From contig NZ_ARQI01000124.1 in NCBI RefSeq assembly GCF_000384655.1, positions 23,694 through 87,693 of the forward strand: a DNA stretch of 64,000 bases. Direction: 5' to 3'. The notes below the pieces were generated by a model, which saw nothing but the letters and a program-made list of their open reading frames with translations, searched no databases and was not told the origin of the DNA. This DNA comes from Brachyspira innocens ATCC 29796 (lineage in GTDB: Bacteria > Spirochaetota > Brachyspiria > Brachyspirales > Brachyspiraceae). This document shows, piece after piece, positions 55,117-64,000 of this stretch. How positions within the stretch are numbered: position 1 is the first letter of the stretch; every line of letters starts with the position of its first letter. The position numbers and the translations under genes are program-made.

Positions 55117-56160
55117 TTATTTAGTATAAATTTTGCCGTTATGTTTTTCTTTTATTTTTTGAACAGTATCAGATATCATATTAACAGATTCCATAATATC
55201 AGCAAATACATCAGGCTTTATAGATTGTGCCCCATCGCATAAAGCATGCTCTGGATCATTATGCACTTCTATAATCATACCGTCAGCACCTGCAGAAATG
55301 GCAGCTAATGTGAGAGGAAGTGCCATCCATGATTTTCCGCTTGCATGCGAAGGATCTCCTATAACAGGCAAATGACTTAAACGCTTTATTGCAGGTATTG
55401 CACTTACATCAAATGTATTTCTAGTATAAGTTTCAAATGTTCTTATACCTCTTTCGCATAACACAACATTTTCATTACCTTGATTGAGTATATATTCTGC
55501 ACTCATAAGCCATTCTTCTATAGTGCTTGACAAACCTCTTTTTAAAAGTATAGGCTTTTTTAATTTTCCCACTTCTTTTAAAAGTTCAAAGTTCTGCATG
55601 TTTCTTGCACCAATCTGAATCATGTCAACAGTATTATCAAAATCTTCTAAATGCCTTATAGATACAATCTCACTTACAATAGGTATTCCAACCTCTTCCT
55701 TAGCAAGTTTTAATATTTTAAGTCCGTCCAAAGCTAAACCCTGAAATGCATAAGGAGAAGTTCTGGGTTTGAAAGCACCGCCTCTAAGTATAGAAGCACC
55801 AGAGGCCTTTACACTCTTAGCTATATTAATAACTTGCTCTTCACTTTCAACAGAACAAGGTCCTGCAATAATCGTAGGCTTTCCCTCCCCTATTTTTACA
55901 CCGCTTACATCAACTATAGTATCTTCTTTTTTGAATGCTCTGTTTGCTCTTTTAAATGGTTCCTGCACTTTCAATACTTTGGATACACCGGGCAAAGATG
56001 AAATTAAATCTCTGTCTATCTTTGAAGTGTCCCCAACCATTCCTATTACTGTATAGTCTACTCCTACACTTTTATTAATCCCAAGACCTGCTTCTTTAAG
56101 TCTTTCTATAATGTTATTAATATGTTCTTCTTTGGCATTTGGTTTCATTACCACTATCAT
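55117..56160 (-). CDS. aroF: 3-deoxy-7-phosphoheptulonate synthase (DAHP synthase)
   Basis: First step of the shikimate pathway: phosphoenolpyruvate plus erythrose 4-phosphate to DAHP. 347 residues with an N-terminal ferredoxin-like (ACT-like) regulatory domain (about 1-65) and then the KDPS-type barrel: IIAGPCSVESEEQV, GGAFKPRTSPYAFQG, LKRGLSSTIEEW, IGDPSHASGKSW. The Thermotoga-type enzyme with this domain is feedback-inhibited by Tyr or Phe. AAGGAG lies before the ATG. Upstream is a Phe/Tyr-rich leader peptide, so both enzyme and gene may respond to aromatic amino acids. Confidence 0.95.
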   Translation of the reverse strand: MIVVMKPNAKEEHINNIIERLKEAGLGINKSVGVDYTVIGMVGDTSKIDRDLISSLPGVSKVLKVQEPFKRANRAFKKEDTIVDVSGVKIGEGKPTIIAGPCSVESEEQVINIAKSVKASGASILRGGAFKPRTSPYAFQGLALDGLKILKLAKEEVGIPIVSEIVSIRHLEDFDNTVDMIQIGARNMQNFELLKEVGKLKKPILLKRGLSSTIEEWLMSAEYILNQGNENVVLCERGIRTFETYTRNTFDVSAIPAIKRLSHLPVIGDPSHASGKSWMALPLTLAAISAGADGMIIEVHNDPEHALCDGAQSIKPDVFADIMESVNMISDTVQKIKEKHNGKIYTK

Positions 56161-56278
56161 AATAAATTCTCCTTAAATAAAAAATTAATTAAAAATTGAT
56201 GAACTTAAATATAAAAATTAAGTATTAATAAAAAAGTTTAAATATATAAATTTGTTTTGGTTAGAAAAATAGATACTC

Positions 56279-56295
56279 TGGCGTCTTAAACGCCA
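56279..56295 (-). promoter_or_regulatory. Hairpin at the end of the aroF leader peptide
   Basis: On the minus strand UGGCGU (56295-56290) pairs with ACGCCA (56284-56279); the leader stop UAA sits in the loop. A U-run (UAUUUUUCU) starts about 9 bases after the stem, too far for a classical terminator, so the exact attenuation structure is uncertain. Confidence 0.5.
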
Positions 56296-56357
56296 TAATA
56301 GAAGAAGCAATAAGTGTAGATACTTTTGAAATTAAGTGAAAATAAATTACCTTTCAT
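56286..56357 (-). CDS. Phe/Tyr-rich attenuator leader peptide upstream of aroF
   Basis: A 23-codon frame (ATG 56357 to TAA 56286) encodes four Phe and four Tyr, clustered at the end as Y-T-Y-C-F-F-Y-Y-G-V, directly before a G+C-rich hairpin and about 126 bases before aroF. The ATG lies about two bases after the predicted transcription start, so it would be read as a nearly leaderless message. The composition is that of classical aromatic-amino-acid attenuators (pheA, trp). The rest of the spacer down to 56161 is AT-rich with no other feature. Confidence 0.75.
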   Translation of the reverse strand: MKGNLFSLNFKSIYTYCFFYYGV

Positions 56358-56365
56358 AGTAATAA

Positions 56366-56393
56366 ATTATATACAAAAAACATAAAAAGTCAA
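56366..56393 (-). promoter_or_regulatory. Promoter of the aroF leader transcript
   Basis: TTGACT (56393-56388), a 16-base spacer and a perfect TATAAT (56371-56366) on the minus strand. The predicted start is near 56359. Confidence 0.78.
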
Positions 56394-56426
56394 GCATTTA
56401 TAAATTTTAGAACTTATAAAATATAC

Positions 56427-56458
56427 AATAAGCATCTGCAAAAATACAGATGCTTATT
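56427..56458 (-). terminator. Terminator after deoD
   Basis: AATAAGCATCTG (56427-56438) pairs perfectly with CAGATGCTTATT (56447-56458), just past the deoD stop on the minus strand. The U-run is short. Confidence 0.75.
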
Positions 56459-56467
56459 AATTTAATA

Positions 56468-57166
56468 TTATGCTAAAGATAAGGCAACTTCCATCATATT
56501 AGTAAAAGTTTTCTCTCTTTGTTCAGCAGTTGTAGCTTCACCTGTAACAAGAGAATCCGAAATAGTAACCATACAAAGAGCATTCACTCCAGCATAAGCA
56601 GCATTCATATATAAAGCAGCAGCTTCCATCTCAACAGCCAATACTCCCATTTTAGCCCATTTCGGAGTTGCATTATTAGCTCCGTAAAATAGATCAGATG
56701 AAACTATATTTCCAACCTGATAATTAATCTTCATTTCATCAGCTTTATTAACAGCTTTTCTAAGTAATTCATAACTAGCTATAGGAGCAAAAGTTCCCGG
56801 AAGTTCATACTGAGAAGCATAATTAGAATCAGTGCATGCCCCCATTCCTATAACCAAATCGCCTATATGAAGTTTATCGGATAAAGCTCCAGCTGTACCA
56901 ATACGTATTAAGTTCTTACAGCCGTAAAAATGAATAAGCTCATAAGAATATATACTGCAGGAAGGCATTCCCATACCTGTGCCTTGAACAGAAACTTTTT
57001 TTCCTTTATAAGTACCAGTAAAACCAAACATATTTCTTATAGAGTTATACTGAACAACATTTTCCAAAAAATTTTCAGCTATAAATTTTGCCCTTAATGG
57101 ATCTCCAGGTAAAAGTATAGTTTCTGCTATATCGCCTTTATTTGCTCCTATATGAGGTGTAGCCAT
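56468..57166 (-). CDS. deoD: Purine nucleoside phosphorylase (DeoD type)
   Basis: Phosphorolysis of purine (deoxy)nucleosides to base plus (deoxy)ribose 1-phosphate. 232 residues, the size of hexameric bacterial DeoD. Motifs are [54 protein letters not shown], and [13 protein letters not shown] with the ribose-binding Glu; the catalytic Asp is in [18 protein letters not shown] precedes the ATG. It is monocistronic with its own terminator. Confidence 0.95.
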   Translation of the reverse strand: MATPHIGANKGDIAETILLPGDPLRAKFIAENFLENVVQYNSIRNMFGFTGTYKGKKVSVQGTGMGMPSCSIYSYELIHFYGCKNLIRIGTAGALSDKLHIGDLVIGMGACTDSNYASQYELPGTFAPIASYELLRKAVNKADEMKINYQVGNIVSSDLFYGANNATPKWAKMGVLAVEMEAAALYMNAAYAGVNALCMVTISDSLVTGEATTAEQREKTFTNMMEVALSLA

Positions 57167-57303
57167 AGTATTTTACTCCTTTTATTTTTATATTATTTAT
57201 TTTTATTATAAATATTAATCTTTTTTATATCAAGTAAAAATGATGTCCAATTTTTTATTATAGATTATAGAAATATAAATAAAAATAATGTAATATAATT
57301 ATT

Positions 57304-57861
57304 ATGAGTAAAGTATTAAAACAATCAAAGGCTGTTCTCATTACGGCATTAATGTATAATGATATTAATATATATAATTTTACATTAGAAAAACTTATAA
57401 ATAATTTTGGAGAAATTGAAGTTATAAGTGATAAGTATTTATTTTCTCATTCTATTTATTATAAAGAAGAGATGGGAGATTCTTTAAGTAAAAGATTTAT
57501 AGTATTTAAGAATATGATAGAAAGAGATTATATAAGCGATGTAAAGAGAATTACAGACAATATAGAGAAAGAATATGTTGATGATAAAAACAACCGTAAA
57601 ATAAATATAGATCCTGCTATACTAACATTAGAAAACTTTATTTTAGTTACAAATAAAAACTTCACGCATAGAATATATTTAAAAGACGGTGTATTTGCTG
57701 ATTTGACACTTATCTACAAAAAGAAAAAAGGATACACAGAACTCCCTTGGACTTATGCAGATTATTCAAGCGATGAAACAAAAAAGTTTTTAAATAAAAT
57801 AAGAGAGCTATTCTATAACAGACTTATAGAAAGCTCTCCTTTTGGTTCTAATTGGAAATAA
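57304..57861 (+). CDS. DUF4416 family protein
   Basis: A 185-residue cytoplasmic protein matching the DUF4416 family found in spirochaetes and other anaerobes: KAVLITALMYNDINIY, RKINIDPAILTLENFILVTNK, HRIYLKDGVFADLTLIYKKKKGY and LPWTYADYSS. Function unknown. No ribosome site is visible before the ATG. It is convergent with the chemoreceptor at 57865 with only three bases between the stops. Confidence 0.82.
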   Translation: MSKVLKQSKAVLITALMYNDINIYNFTLEKLINNFGEIEVISDKYLFSHSIYYKEEMGDSLSKRFIVFKNMIERDYISDVKRITDNIEKEYVDDKNNRKINIDPAILTLENFILVTNKNFTHRIYLKDGVFADLTLIYKKKKGYTELPWTYADYSSDETKKFLNKIRELFYNRLIESSPFGSNWK

Positions 57862-57864
57862 TTT

Positions 57865-60129
57865 TTAAGAATCTTTTATTCCAGCAATTCTTACAAACTC
57901 TTTATCCCATACACCAATATGTTCTATTAAAAGTTTTGCTAAAAGCTCTGAAAAATCAGTTGCAACCTTTTTCCAATCGCTGCTGGATTTAAATTCTTTA
58001 TACTGATCATCAATAGCCTTTTCAAATCTTCTATGTTCTTCAAAATGTTCTTTAATTTTATGGTATTTATCTTTATTTGCCACCTGTATTTTCTGTTCTT
58101 CTGCAAAATGGTATTTAGTATAATTAATAGCACCTTTAAATGCCTCATCAACATCTGCTTTCACACCATTATATAAAGCAGAATGAACTTTGTTGGCATA
58201 TTCAATAATCTGAACATGCTGACTGTCTATAGTTTTATTATGTGTATAATACTGATCAAGCCATTCCAATTTCATAGCACCAACTTTAAAGAAACTCATA
58301 GCATCTGCTAATTCTTCCATCTGCTGTTCAAGCTCTTTTGATGACTCATTCATAGATGATACTAATGAACTATTTCCCTGAGTTTGAGCATCCATATTAG
58401 ACATAGCATTATTAATACTGTCTATACCTATTAACTGCTCTTTAGTAGTATTGGCCATATCAGCAATAACTTTAGTAGTCTCTTCTATCTTGCTTTCAAT
58501 ATCCTCAAATAGAGTTCTTGACATATTAGCAGAATCTGTAGCCTTTTTAACTTTTTCATTACTTTCACCAATGAAAGAAGTAATATTATTAACAGAACTT
58601 TGAGTAGTTTGTGCTAAGTTTCTAACTTCAGAAGCAACAACAGCAAAACCTCTTCCTTGATCTCCAGCTCTTGCTGCCTCTACTGAAGCATTAAGAGCTA
58701 ATATATTAGTCTGAAAAGCAATATCTTCAATAAATTTAACCAAACCGCTAATTTTTTGACTATATTCAAATGCCTGACTAGTATTCTGAGCTGTTTCAGC
58801 AATAATACTTCCAGCTTCTTCAACTGCATTTCTAGCATTTATCATCATATCATTAATTATAGCGGCATTTTCTGCTGTTTTCTTTATAGTGCTTGAAATC
58901 TCTTCTGTAGCTTCAGCAGTCTTTTCCAAATCAGCTGCCTGACTTAATGTTCTTGAAGCCAAGTCTTTATTGGAATAAGATAGTGAATATGCTGTTCTTT
59001 TTGTTAAAGCAACATTAGAATTAGCTATATTAATAATATTTTTTATAGATGTCTTCATATGGTCAAAACTCATTATAAGTTCAGCTGTTTCATCTTTTCT
59101 TGCAAGGTATTTTTCCTTGATATCAAAAGTTAAATCACCTGTAGAAATTAAATTAGCAAGTCTTAAAGCTTCTTTTAAAGGTGAAGTTAATCTTCTTGTA
59201 AATCCTGTTATCATTACAGCAACAATTATAATTATAACAAGTGAGAATAATATAGCGAATAATACTGTTCTGCCCAATGAAGCGTATAATTCGCTTTCTA
59301 ATATGCTTATAATAATATACCAGTTAGTATTGTCTATATTATAATAAGACATTAAATATCCCTGTTTATTAGTATCTTTATAATGAAGCATTCCATTACC
59401 ATTTTTGATAACTTCATCATAATAAGGAGCATTATTTTCTACAGTCAATATTCTATTTTTATCCTGATGAGCTAATACCATCTTATTGCTGTCTATAATA
59501 GATATTCTTCCGCTTTCACCTATTCTAGCATTTAAAATGTATCTATCCATCAAATCACCCCAATCAACATTGCCAGCTAATATTCCAATTACCCTTCCAG
59601 TATTATCCTTAATACCTCTCCATATTCTATAAGTTGGATTGCCTGTAGCTACTGATTTAGTAATAGTTGTCTCTCCGCCTGAATTATACCCTCCAGATAC
59701 AAACTTTTTCCAGCCTTCATCATTTACATTCATAGAAACATTATTTAATATTCCATTCTCAGAATCTATTATAGCTCTTCCATTTAAATCTAGTAAAATA
59801 AAATTAATAAATGAACTTCTTGAGCTTTTAAAATATTTTAATGCATCTTCCGCTCTAAGTCTTAAATTTGGATCTTCTTTATTCTGAAGGAAGCTAACCA
59901 GAGCTTCAGTAGTAACAAAATTTGCCATAGAGCTATTATTGTCATCTAGCCATAAATTAATAAGATTCTTATATGAAATAGATGTTGATTCAAAACCGCT
60001 CTCAATAGTTTCATCTATAGCTTTCATACTCAAAAATAATACAGTACCTATACTTAAAAACATTGACAGAACTATAGCTGTTATAAATAGTACAGGTATT
60101 TTAAATCTTAAACTATATATTTTCATCAT
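57865..60129 (-). CDS. Methyl-accepting chemotaxis protein with C-terminal bacteriohemerythrin
   Basis: A 754-residue receptor: N-terminal membrane helix, periplasmic dCache-type sensor (about 30-280), second membrane helix, HAMP, methylation helices, the conserved tip [36 protein letters not shown], and then a hemerythrin domain (about 625-750) with iron ligands in [31 protein letters not shown] and [13 protein letters not shown]. The di-iron site suggests oxygen sensing in addition to the periplasmic ligand. The start at 60129 (M-K-I-Y-S-L) matches the paralogue and has GGGG 7 bases upstream; earlier ATGs overlap that site. Confidence 0.92.
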   Translation of the reverse strand: MMKIYSLRFKIPVLFITAIVLSMFLSIGTVLFLSMKAIDETIESGFESTSISYKNLINLWLDDNNSSMANFVTTEALVSFLQNKEDPNLRLRAEDALKYFKSSRSSFINFILLDLNGRAIIDSENGILNNVSMNVNDEGWKKFVSGGYNSGGETTITKSVATGNPTYRIWRGIKDNTGRVIGILAGNVDWGDLMDRYILNARIGESGRISIIDSNKMVLAHQDKNRILTVENNAPYYDEVIKNGNGMLHYKDTNKQGYLMSYYNIDNTNWYIIISILESELYASLGRTVLFAILFSLVIIIIVAVMITGFTRRLTSPLKEALRLANLISTGDLTFDIKEKYLARKDETAELIMSFDHMKTSIKNIINIANSNVALTKRTAYSLSYSNKDLASRTLSQAADLEKTAEATEEISSTIKKTAENAAIINDMMINARNAVEEAGSIIAETAQNTSQAFEYSQKISGLVKFIEDIAFQTNILALNASVEAARAGDQGRGFAVVASEVRNLAQTTQSSVNNITSFIGESNEKVKKATDSANMSRTLFEDIESKIEETTKVIADMANTTKEQLIGIDSINNAMSNMDAQTQGNSSLVSSMNESSKELEQQMEELADAMSFFKVGAMKLEWLDQYYTHNKTIDSQHVQIIEYANKVHSALYNGVKADVDEAFKGAINYTKYHFAEEQKIQVANKDKYHKIKEHFEEHRRFEKAIDDQYKEFKSSSDWKKVATDFSELLAKLLIEHIGVWDKEFVRIAGIKDS

Positions 60130-60320
60130 TTTATCCCCATTCATATCATATATTACTTATTAAATAATAACATTTATAAGAAATAAATTCAATATAGAAT
60201 AAAATCTTATAAGTAACTATTCTTAATAATATATTATAAATTATCTATTAAAATATAAGAATTTTTTACAACATATTGTAATATTTTTTCAAATTTATAA
60301 GTTTTTAAAGAAAAAATGTT

Positions 60321-62570
60321 TTAATGATCAGATATTCCAGCAATTTTTACAAATTCTTTATCCCATACTCCAATATGCTGAATAAGCCATTTACTCAAAA
60401 TATCAGCCATATCAGACGCTGTTTTTTTCCAATCACTAGAAGCATTTAATTCTTCAATTTTTCTGCCAACCAAAGCCTCAAAATTTCTATGCTGTTCAAA
60501 ATGTTCTTTTATCTTTTTATATTTATCGGCATTTTCTTTCTGAAATTTCTCTTCATCAGAAAAATGATACTTGGTATAATCTAAAGTCATATTAAAAATA
60601 TTTTTAACCCTATCCAAATCATCTTCATATATAGCCGAATATATATCATTTATGAAATTAATAAGGTTCATATGCTGTTCATCTATATGAGAATTATTAG
60701 TATTATAATTATCCATCCATTCCAAACGATGAACTCCTGTTTTAAAGAAACTCATAGCACTAAAAAAATCATTAGTCTGTTTTTCTAATTCGGAAGAAGA
60801 AGTTTTCATAATATCAACAAGATTTGAATTTTCTTTGGTTTTAGAATCTATATTAAGCATAGAAGTATTGATTTTACGTACATCTTCTTCCTGCTTATGC
60901 ATAGTATTAACCATATTTTCCATAATTGTAGTAGTATTATCAATTTTTTTCTCTATATTAGAAAACAGCTTTTGAGACATAGTAGCTGATTCTGTAGCTT
61001 TTTTTATTTTATCATTACTATCTTCTATTAAAACAGTGATATTTTTAGCAGATTCTGAAGTACTCTGTGCAAGATTTCTAACTTCACTAGCTACAACGGC
61101 AAAACCTCTTCCATGATCTCCTGCACGTGCAGCCTCAACTGAAGCATTTAAAGCCAGTATATTAGTTTGAAAGGCTATATCTTCTATTATCTTTATGATA
61201 TCTCCAATTTTTTTACTGGATTCAAAAACTAAAGATGTATTTCTTGCTGTATCATCTATTATAGAGCCTGCATCCAATATATCATTTCTTGCATCAATCA
61301 TACTATCGCTTATAGACCTTATATTAGTAGTAGACTCTTCTATAGCTGAAGAAATATTTTTCATAAAAATACTTGTCTGATTTATATCTGCTGCCTGAGA
61401 TACTGTTCTGTCTGACAAATCCTTATTAGAATAATATAAACTATAAGCCGTTCTTTTAGTTTGAGATATATTTGAGTTTACAACCTTAATAATATCTTTT
61501 ATTACTCTTTTCATCTTATTAAAACTGTTTAATATCTCTCCTATTTCATCTTTTCTATTCAAATATTTTTCTGATATAACAGCAGTTAAATCTCCGTTTG
61601 CAATGTTTTCAGCCTCTTTAACAGCCTCATTTATAGGAGATATTACATGTTTAGAAAAACACCAAATTATTATAATAGATAATATGGTTAAAATTACTCC
61701 TACTACTATAGGTAATATAAGCATAAATTTTACTGGATTATAAAGCTCACTTTCTGTTATAGTTACTATTATATACCAATGAGGATAAATTATAGTATTG
61801 AAATAAAGCATACAAAGTTTGCCGTCATCGTTTTTAAAATGCTTTATTCCAGTTTTTAAATCTGTGATATCTTTTAAAACTTCAGAATCTTTCATATTTG
61901 TCAATACTTTACTTTCATCTTTATGGGCTACTATATTTTTATCTTCATCAATTATCATAATACTGCCTGTATCACCAAATTTATAATTAGATATAGAATG
62001 TCTCATAAAGTCTTCCCAGTCAATATGATATGATAATACCCCTATTTTAGTTCCATCAGGAGCATTTATATCTGAATACATTTTAAATACAGGCTTTCCA
62101 GTTATAGATGACTTTGAAATCCACATTTTTTCATCTTTTACATTATTTTTATAAAGATTAAAATCTGGATCCACACCTTGGTTAATACGTATTAAATTTC
62201 CTTCCTCAGAATCAAGTAAAATATTACCTTCAGTATCTAAAATTACAAAATGAAGAGAAGATTTTCTATAATTTTTGAAAGCAGTCAAACTATTCTCTGC
62301 AATTGAAGCATTTTCTTCTGTTCTATTTAATAAGTAATTGACTATACTATCATTTGTAGAAAAGGCATCTACTATTGATTGTTGTTGTTCTATCCATAGA
62401 TTAGCCGTACTTTCATAAGCAATGGCTGTAGTTTCAAATCCATTTTGAGCCGCTATATCAACAGACTTCAATGATATTAAAAACATTATAACAGTTATTA
62501 CAAATATTGATAATGTAATAGAAAGTCCCATAATAAGCGGTATTTTAAATGTTAAACTATGAAGTTTCAT
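60321..62570 (-). CDS. Methyl-accepting chemotaxis protein with C-terminal bacteriohemerythrin (paralogue)
   Basis: A 749-residue tandem paralogue of 57865-60129 with the same layout: helix, dCache sensor, helix, HAMP, tip ([36 protein letters not shown]) and hemerythrin ([46 protein letters not shown]). The sensor halves are much more different than the tips, so the two probably sense different periplasmic ligands and share oxygen input. The frame is open to 62690, but the start at 62570 (M-K-L-H-S-L) aligns with the paralogue and has AAGGG upstream. Confidence 0.92.
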   Translation of the reverse strand: MKLHSLTFKIPLIMGLSITLSIFVITVIMFLISLKSVDIAAQNGFETTAIAYESTANLWIEQQQSIVDAFSTNDSIVNYLLNRTEENASIAENSLTAFKNYRKSSLHFVILDTEGNILLDSEEGNLIRINQGVDPDFNLYKNNVKDEKMWISKSSITGKPVFKMYSDINAPDGTKIGVLSYHIDWEDFMRHSISNYKFGDTGSIMIIDEDKNIVAHKDESKVLTNMKDSEVLKDITDLKTGIKHFKNDDGKLCMLYFNTIIYPHWYIIVTITESELYNPVKFMLILPIVVGVILTILSIIIIWCFSKHVISPINEAVKEAENIANGDLTAVISEKYLNRKDEIGEILNSFNKMKRVIKDIIKVVNSNISQTKRTAYSLYYSNKDLSDRTVSQAADINQTSIFMKNISSAIEESTTNIRSISDSMIDARNDILDAGSIIDDTARNTSLVFESSKKIGDIIKIIEDIAFQTNILALNASVEAARAGDHGRGFAVVASEVRNLAQSTSESAKNITVLIEDSNDKIKKATESATMSQKLFSNIEKKIDNTTTIMENMVNTMHKQEEDVRKINTSMLNIDSKTKENSNLVDIMKTSSSELEKQTNDFFSAMSFFKTGVHRLEWMDNYNTNNSHIDEQHMNLINFINDIYSAIYEDDLDRVKNIFNMTLDYTKYHFSDEEKFQKENADKYKKIKEHFEQHRNFEALVGRKIEELNASSDWKKTASDMADILSKWLIQHIGVWDKEFVKIAGISDH

Positions 62571-62757
62571 TCTTAAACCCTTATTATAAAATTTTCTTAC
62601 ATTATAACATATATAAATAATTAAATCAAATATGAAATTATAATACATTATTTCACACTTAATTATCAATAAAATTAATATATTGTTCATATACTTTACA
62701 ATTTATAATTATTAAGTTATAATCTATCTTCAAAATACCTATAAGGGGTTATAAAAA

Positions 62758-63960
62758 ATGTCTGAAAATAAGTTAATGAATTCAAGCAGCAAAAAAATAA
62801 TATATTTTGTATTAGTATTTGTATTAATGATAATTTCTTCTATTCCTGCAAATGTATATATATTATTCTTTGATACTGAATACGATGCTGAAAAATTAAT
62901 TTATAATATGATTTTTAATAGTTTTTATTTTCAAGTGTTTTACTTTTTTTGTTATTCATTTTTATTTAGTATAAACAGCAATTTTGAAAATGTTAATAAA
63001 AAGACAATACTCATAACATTTTTATCATTTCTACTTGTATTTTTGCTTAGCATATTTACTTCAGCACCACTAAAAGATGAAGTACCTAATATGCTTGAAT
63101 TTTTTATGTCTAATATAATGATTAATAAAAGTATATTATTTTATATAATGTTTTTTATTATAATACTTTTAGCTGATAACAATTTTAATATAAAGAATAA
63201 CACATATAATAGTTTTACTAAGCTAGGAGATATAATTTTCTTTTCTACAATAGCAGCAATTATTGCATTTGTATTTTGGGTATTCATTGTTTTTTTATAT
63301 GATAAATTTATTTTTAGAGCTGATATAGTAAGTGATTTAGAACCGTTAATAGAAAAACTTATTTTTATGTCTATTGTATTCGTTCTTTCTCTAATACCTT
63401 TTATATTTTTCTTTGTGCAAAATAGATTTAAAACTGTTTTATCAATATATATTTCAAGAGTGTTATTATTTTTATATTCATTTTTAATATTTGCTTTATT
63501 TTTTGCATTACTATATGAACCTATAAGACCTTTTTACAATACCAAGTCTTTTATAATTTATAATGTATTATTAATTTTATCTGTTTTTACTTTATACTTT
63601 ATAAGAGCGGACTATAAGGCTGGGATTATAACAAAGGCAATGTATATAATATTTCCAATACTAGCATTTTTATTTAATATATTAGTATTAAGTTCGAGCA
63701 TATACAGAGTAATTATTTCTGAAAATAAAATAAATGAAATTTCTATTGCAGTTCTTAATGCTATAATAGCTATTAATTTAATATACATAATAGTACAAAA
63801 TATAAAGTCTATAATAAAGATATTTAAAAATAATATTAATATAAATGAGGCAGTGATTGGAAATAATAAAATATATAACTTCATTTATATTTATGGTATT
63901 TACTCATTTATTTTTTCTTTTATAGCTCCTATTGTAATGGTATTTTTAAAAAATAAATAA
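62758..63960 (+). CDS. Polytopic membrane protein of unknown function
   Basis: A 400-residue protein with about ten hydrophobic segments rich in Ile, Phe and Leu and short polar loops (for example NFNIKNNTYNSFTKLGD). No motif of a known transporter or enzyme is recognised. AAGGGG precedes the ATG. It is divergent from the chemoreceptor pair and followed after about 30 bases by another gene start in the same direction. Confidence 0.7.
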   Translation: MSENKLMNSSSKKIIYFVLVFVLMIISSIPANVYILFFDTEYDAEKLIYNMIFNSFYFQVFYFFCYSFLFSINSNFENVNKKTILITFLSFLLVFLLSIFTSAPLKDEVPNMLEFFMSNIMINKSILFYIMFFIIILLADNNFNIKNNTYNSFTKLGDIIFFSTIAAIIAFVFWVFIVFLYDKFIFRADIVSDLEPLIEKLIFMSIVFVLSLIPFIFFFVQNRFKTVLSIYISRVLLFLYSFLIFALFFALLYEPIRPFYNTKSFIIYNVLLILSVFTLYFIRADYKAGIITKAMYIIFPILAFLFNILVLSSSIYRVIISENKINEISIAVLNAIIAINLIYIIVQNIKSIIKIFKNNININEAVIGNNKIYNFIYIYGIYSFIFSFIAPIVMVFLKNK

Positions 63961-63991
63961 AAGTTTAATAATTTAAAGAGGTTTATGAATT

Positions 63992-64000
63992 ATGAAAAAG
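63992..64000 (+). CDS. Start of a further gene, cut by the window end
   Basis: ATGAAAAAG preceded by AGAGG at 63977-63981, about 10 bases away. The first three codons (M-K-K) suggest an exported protein, but too little is present to identify it. An ATG at 63985 in another frame is closer to the ribosome site than usual. Confidence 0.35.

Overview
The window reads as chromosomal DNA of a low-G+C anaerobic gut spirochaete, most likely Brachyspira. This is inferred from the AT-rich codon use, the selenium-dependent glycine reductase operon, an exported sialidase, ankyrin lipoproteins, chemoreceptors fused to hemerythrin, and AT-rich spacers. No rRNA, tRNA or CRISPR was seen. UGA is a normal stop here (the PepSY-like gene at 48191-48616 ends in TGA), so the in-frame UGA codons in grdA and grdB are selenocysteine.

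Region 1 (1-10100, minus strand): grdX-trxB, then a leader region, then grdE-grdA-grdB-grdC-grdD, then two tandem AGCS amino-acid:Na+ symporters. GrdA and GrdB each contain one selenocysteine. The 334-base gap in front of grdE is the most unusual part of the window. It holds a promoter, a short reading frame with an in-frame UGA at codon 6, a copy of the grdB SECIS apical hairpin at exactly the same distance from that UGA, and an intrinsic terminator inside the read-through frame. I read it as a candidate selenocysteine-sensing attenuator for the selenoprotein operon.

Region 2 (10200-20800): a frameshifted APC permease with a C26 glutamine amidotransferase, a 1.26-kb gene-free gap, clpB, a ROK sugar kinase, a KdgK-like kinase, a sialidase lipoprotein and a small predicted outer-membrane protein. 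The sialidase and kinases suggest use of mucin sugars.

Region 3 (20800-33800): a PqqD-like protein with cysK-cysE; a 314-bp MITE-like element with 16-bp perfect terminal inverted repeats and an 11-bp target duplication; pepD with an OPT peptide transporter; class I ribonucleotide reductase nrdB-nrdA; a Spy-like periplasmic protein; and aconitase.

Region 4 (33800-44300): two duplicated ankyrin lipoproteins and an Rpn-family (PD-(D/E)XK) gene lie between aconitase and the isocitrate dehydrogenase and citrate synthase genes. Together these three enzymes form the oxidative branch from citrate to 2-oxoglutarate. A minus-strand serine biosynthesis cluster follows (class V aminotransferase, serA, serB), preceded by a large palindrome on its promoter.

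Region 5 (44500-64000): a small lipoprotein, a YfhO-type membrane protein, a PepSY-like protein, an Slt-type lytic transglycosylase, an aldehyde dehydrogenase, a SpoIID-like protein, an MDR oxidoreductase, DAHP synthase with a Phe/Tyr-rich leader peptide, deoD, a DUF4416 protein, two tandem chemoreceptors with C-terminal hemerythrin, a polytopic membrane protein and the first codons of one more gene.
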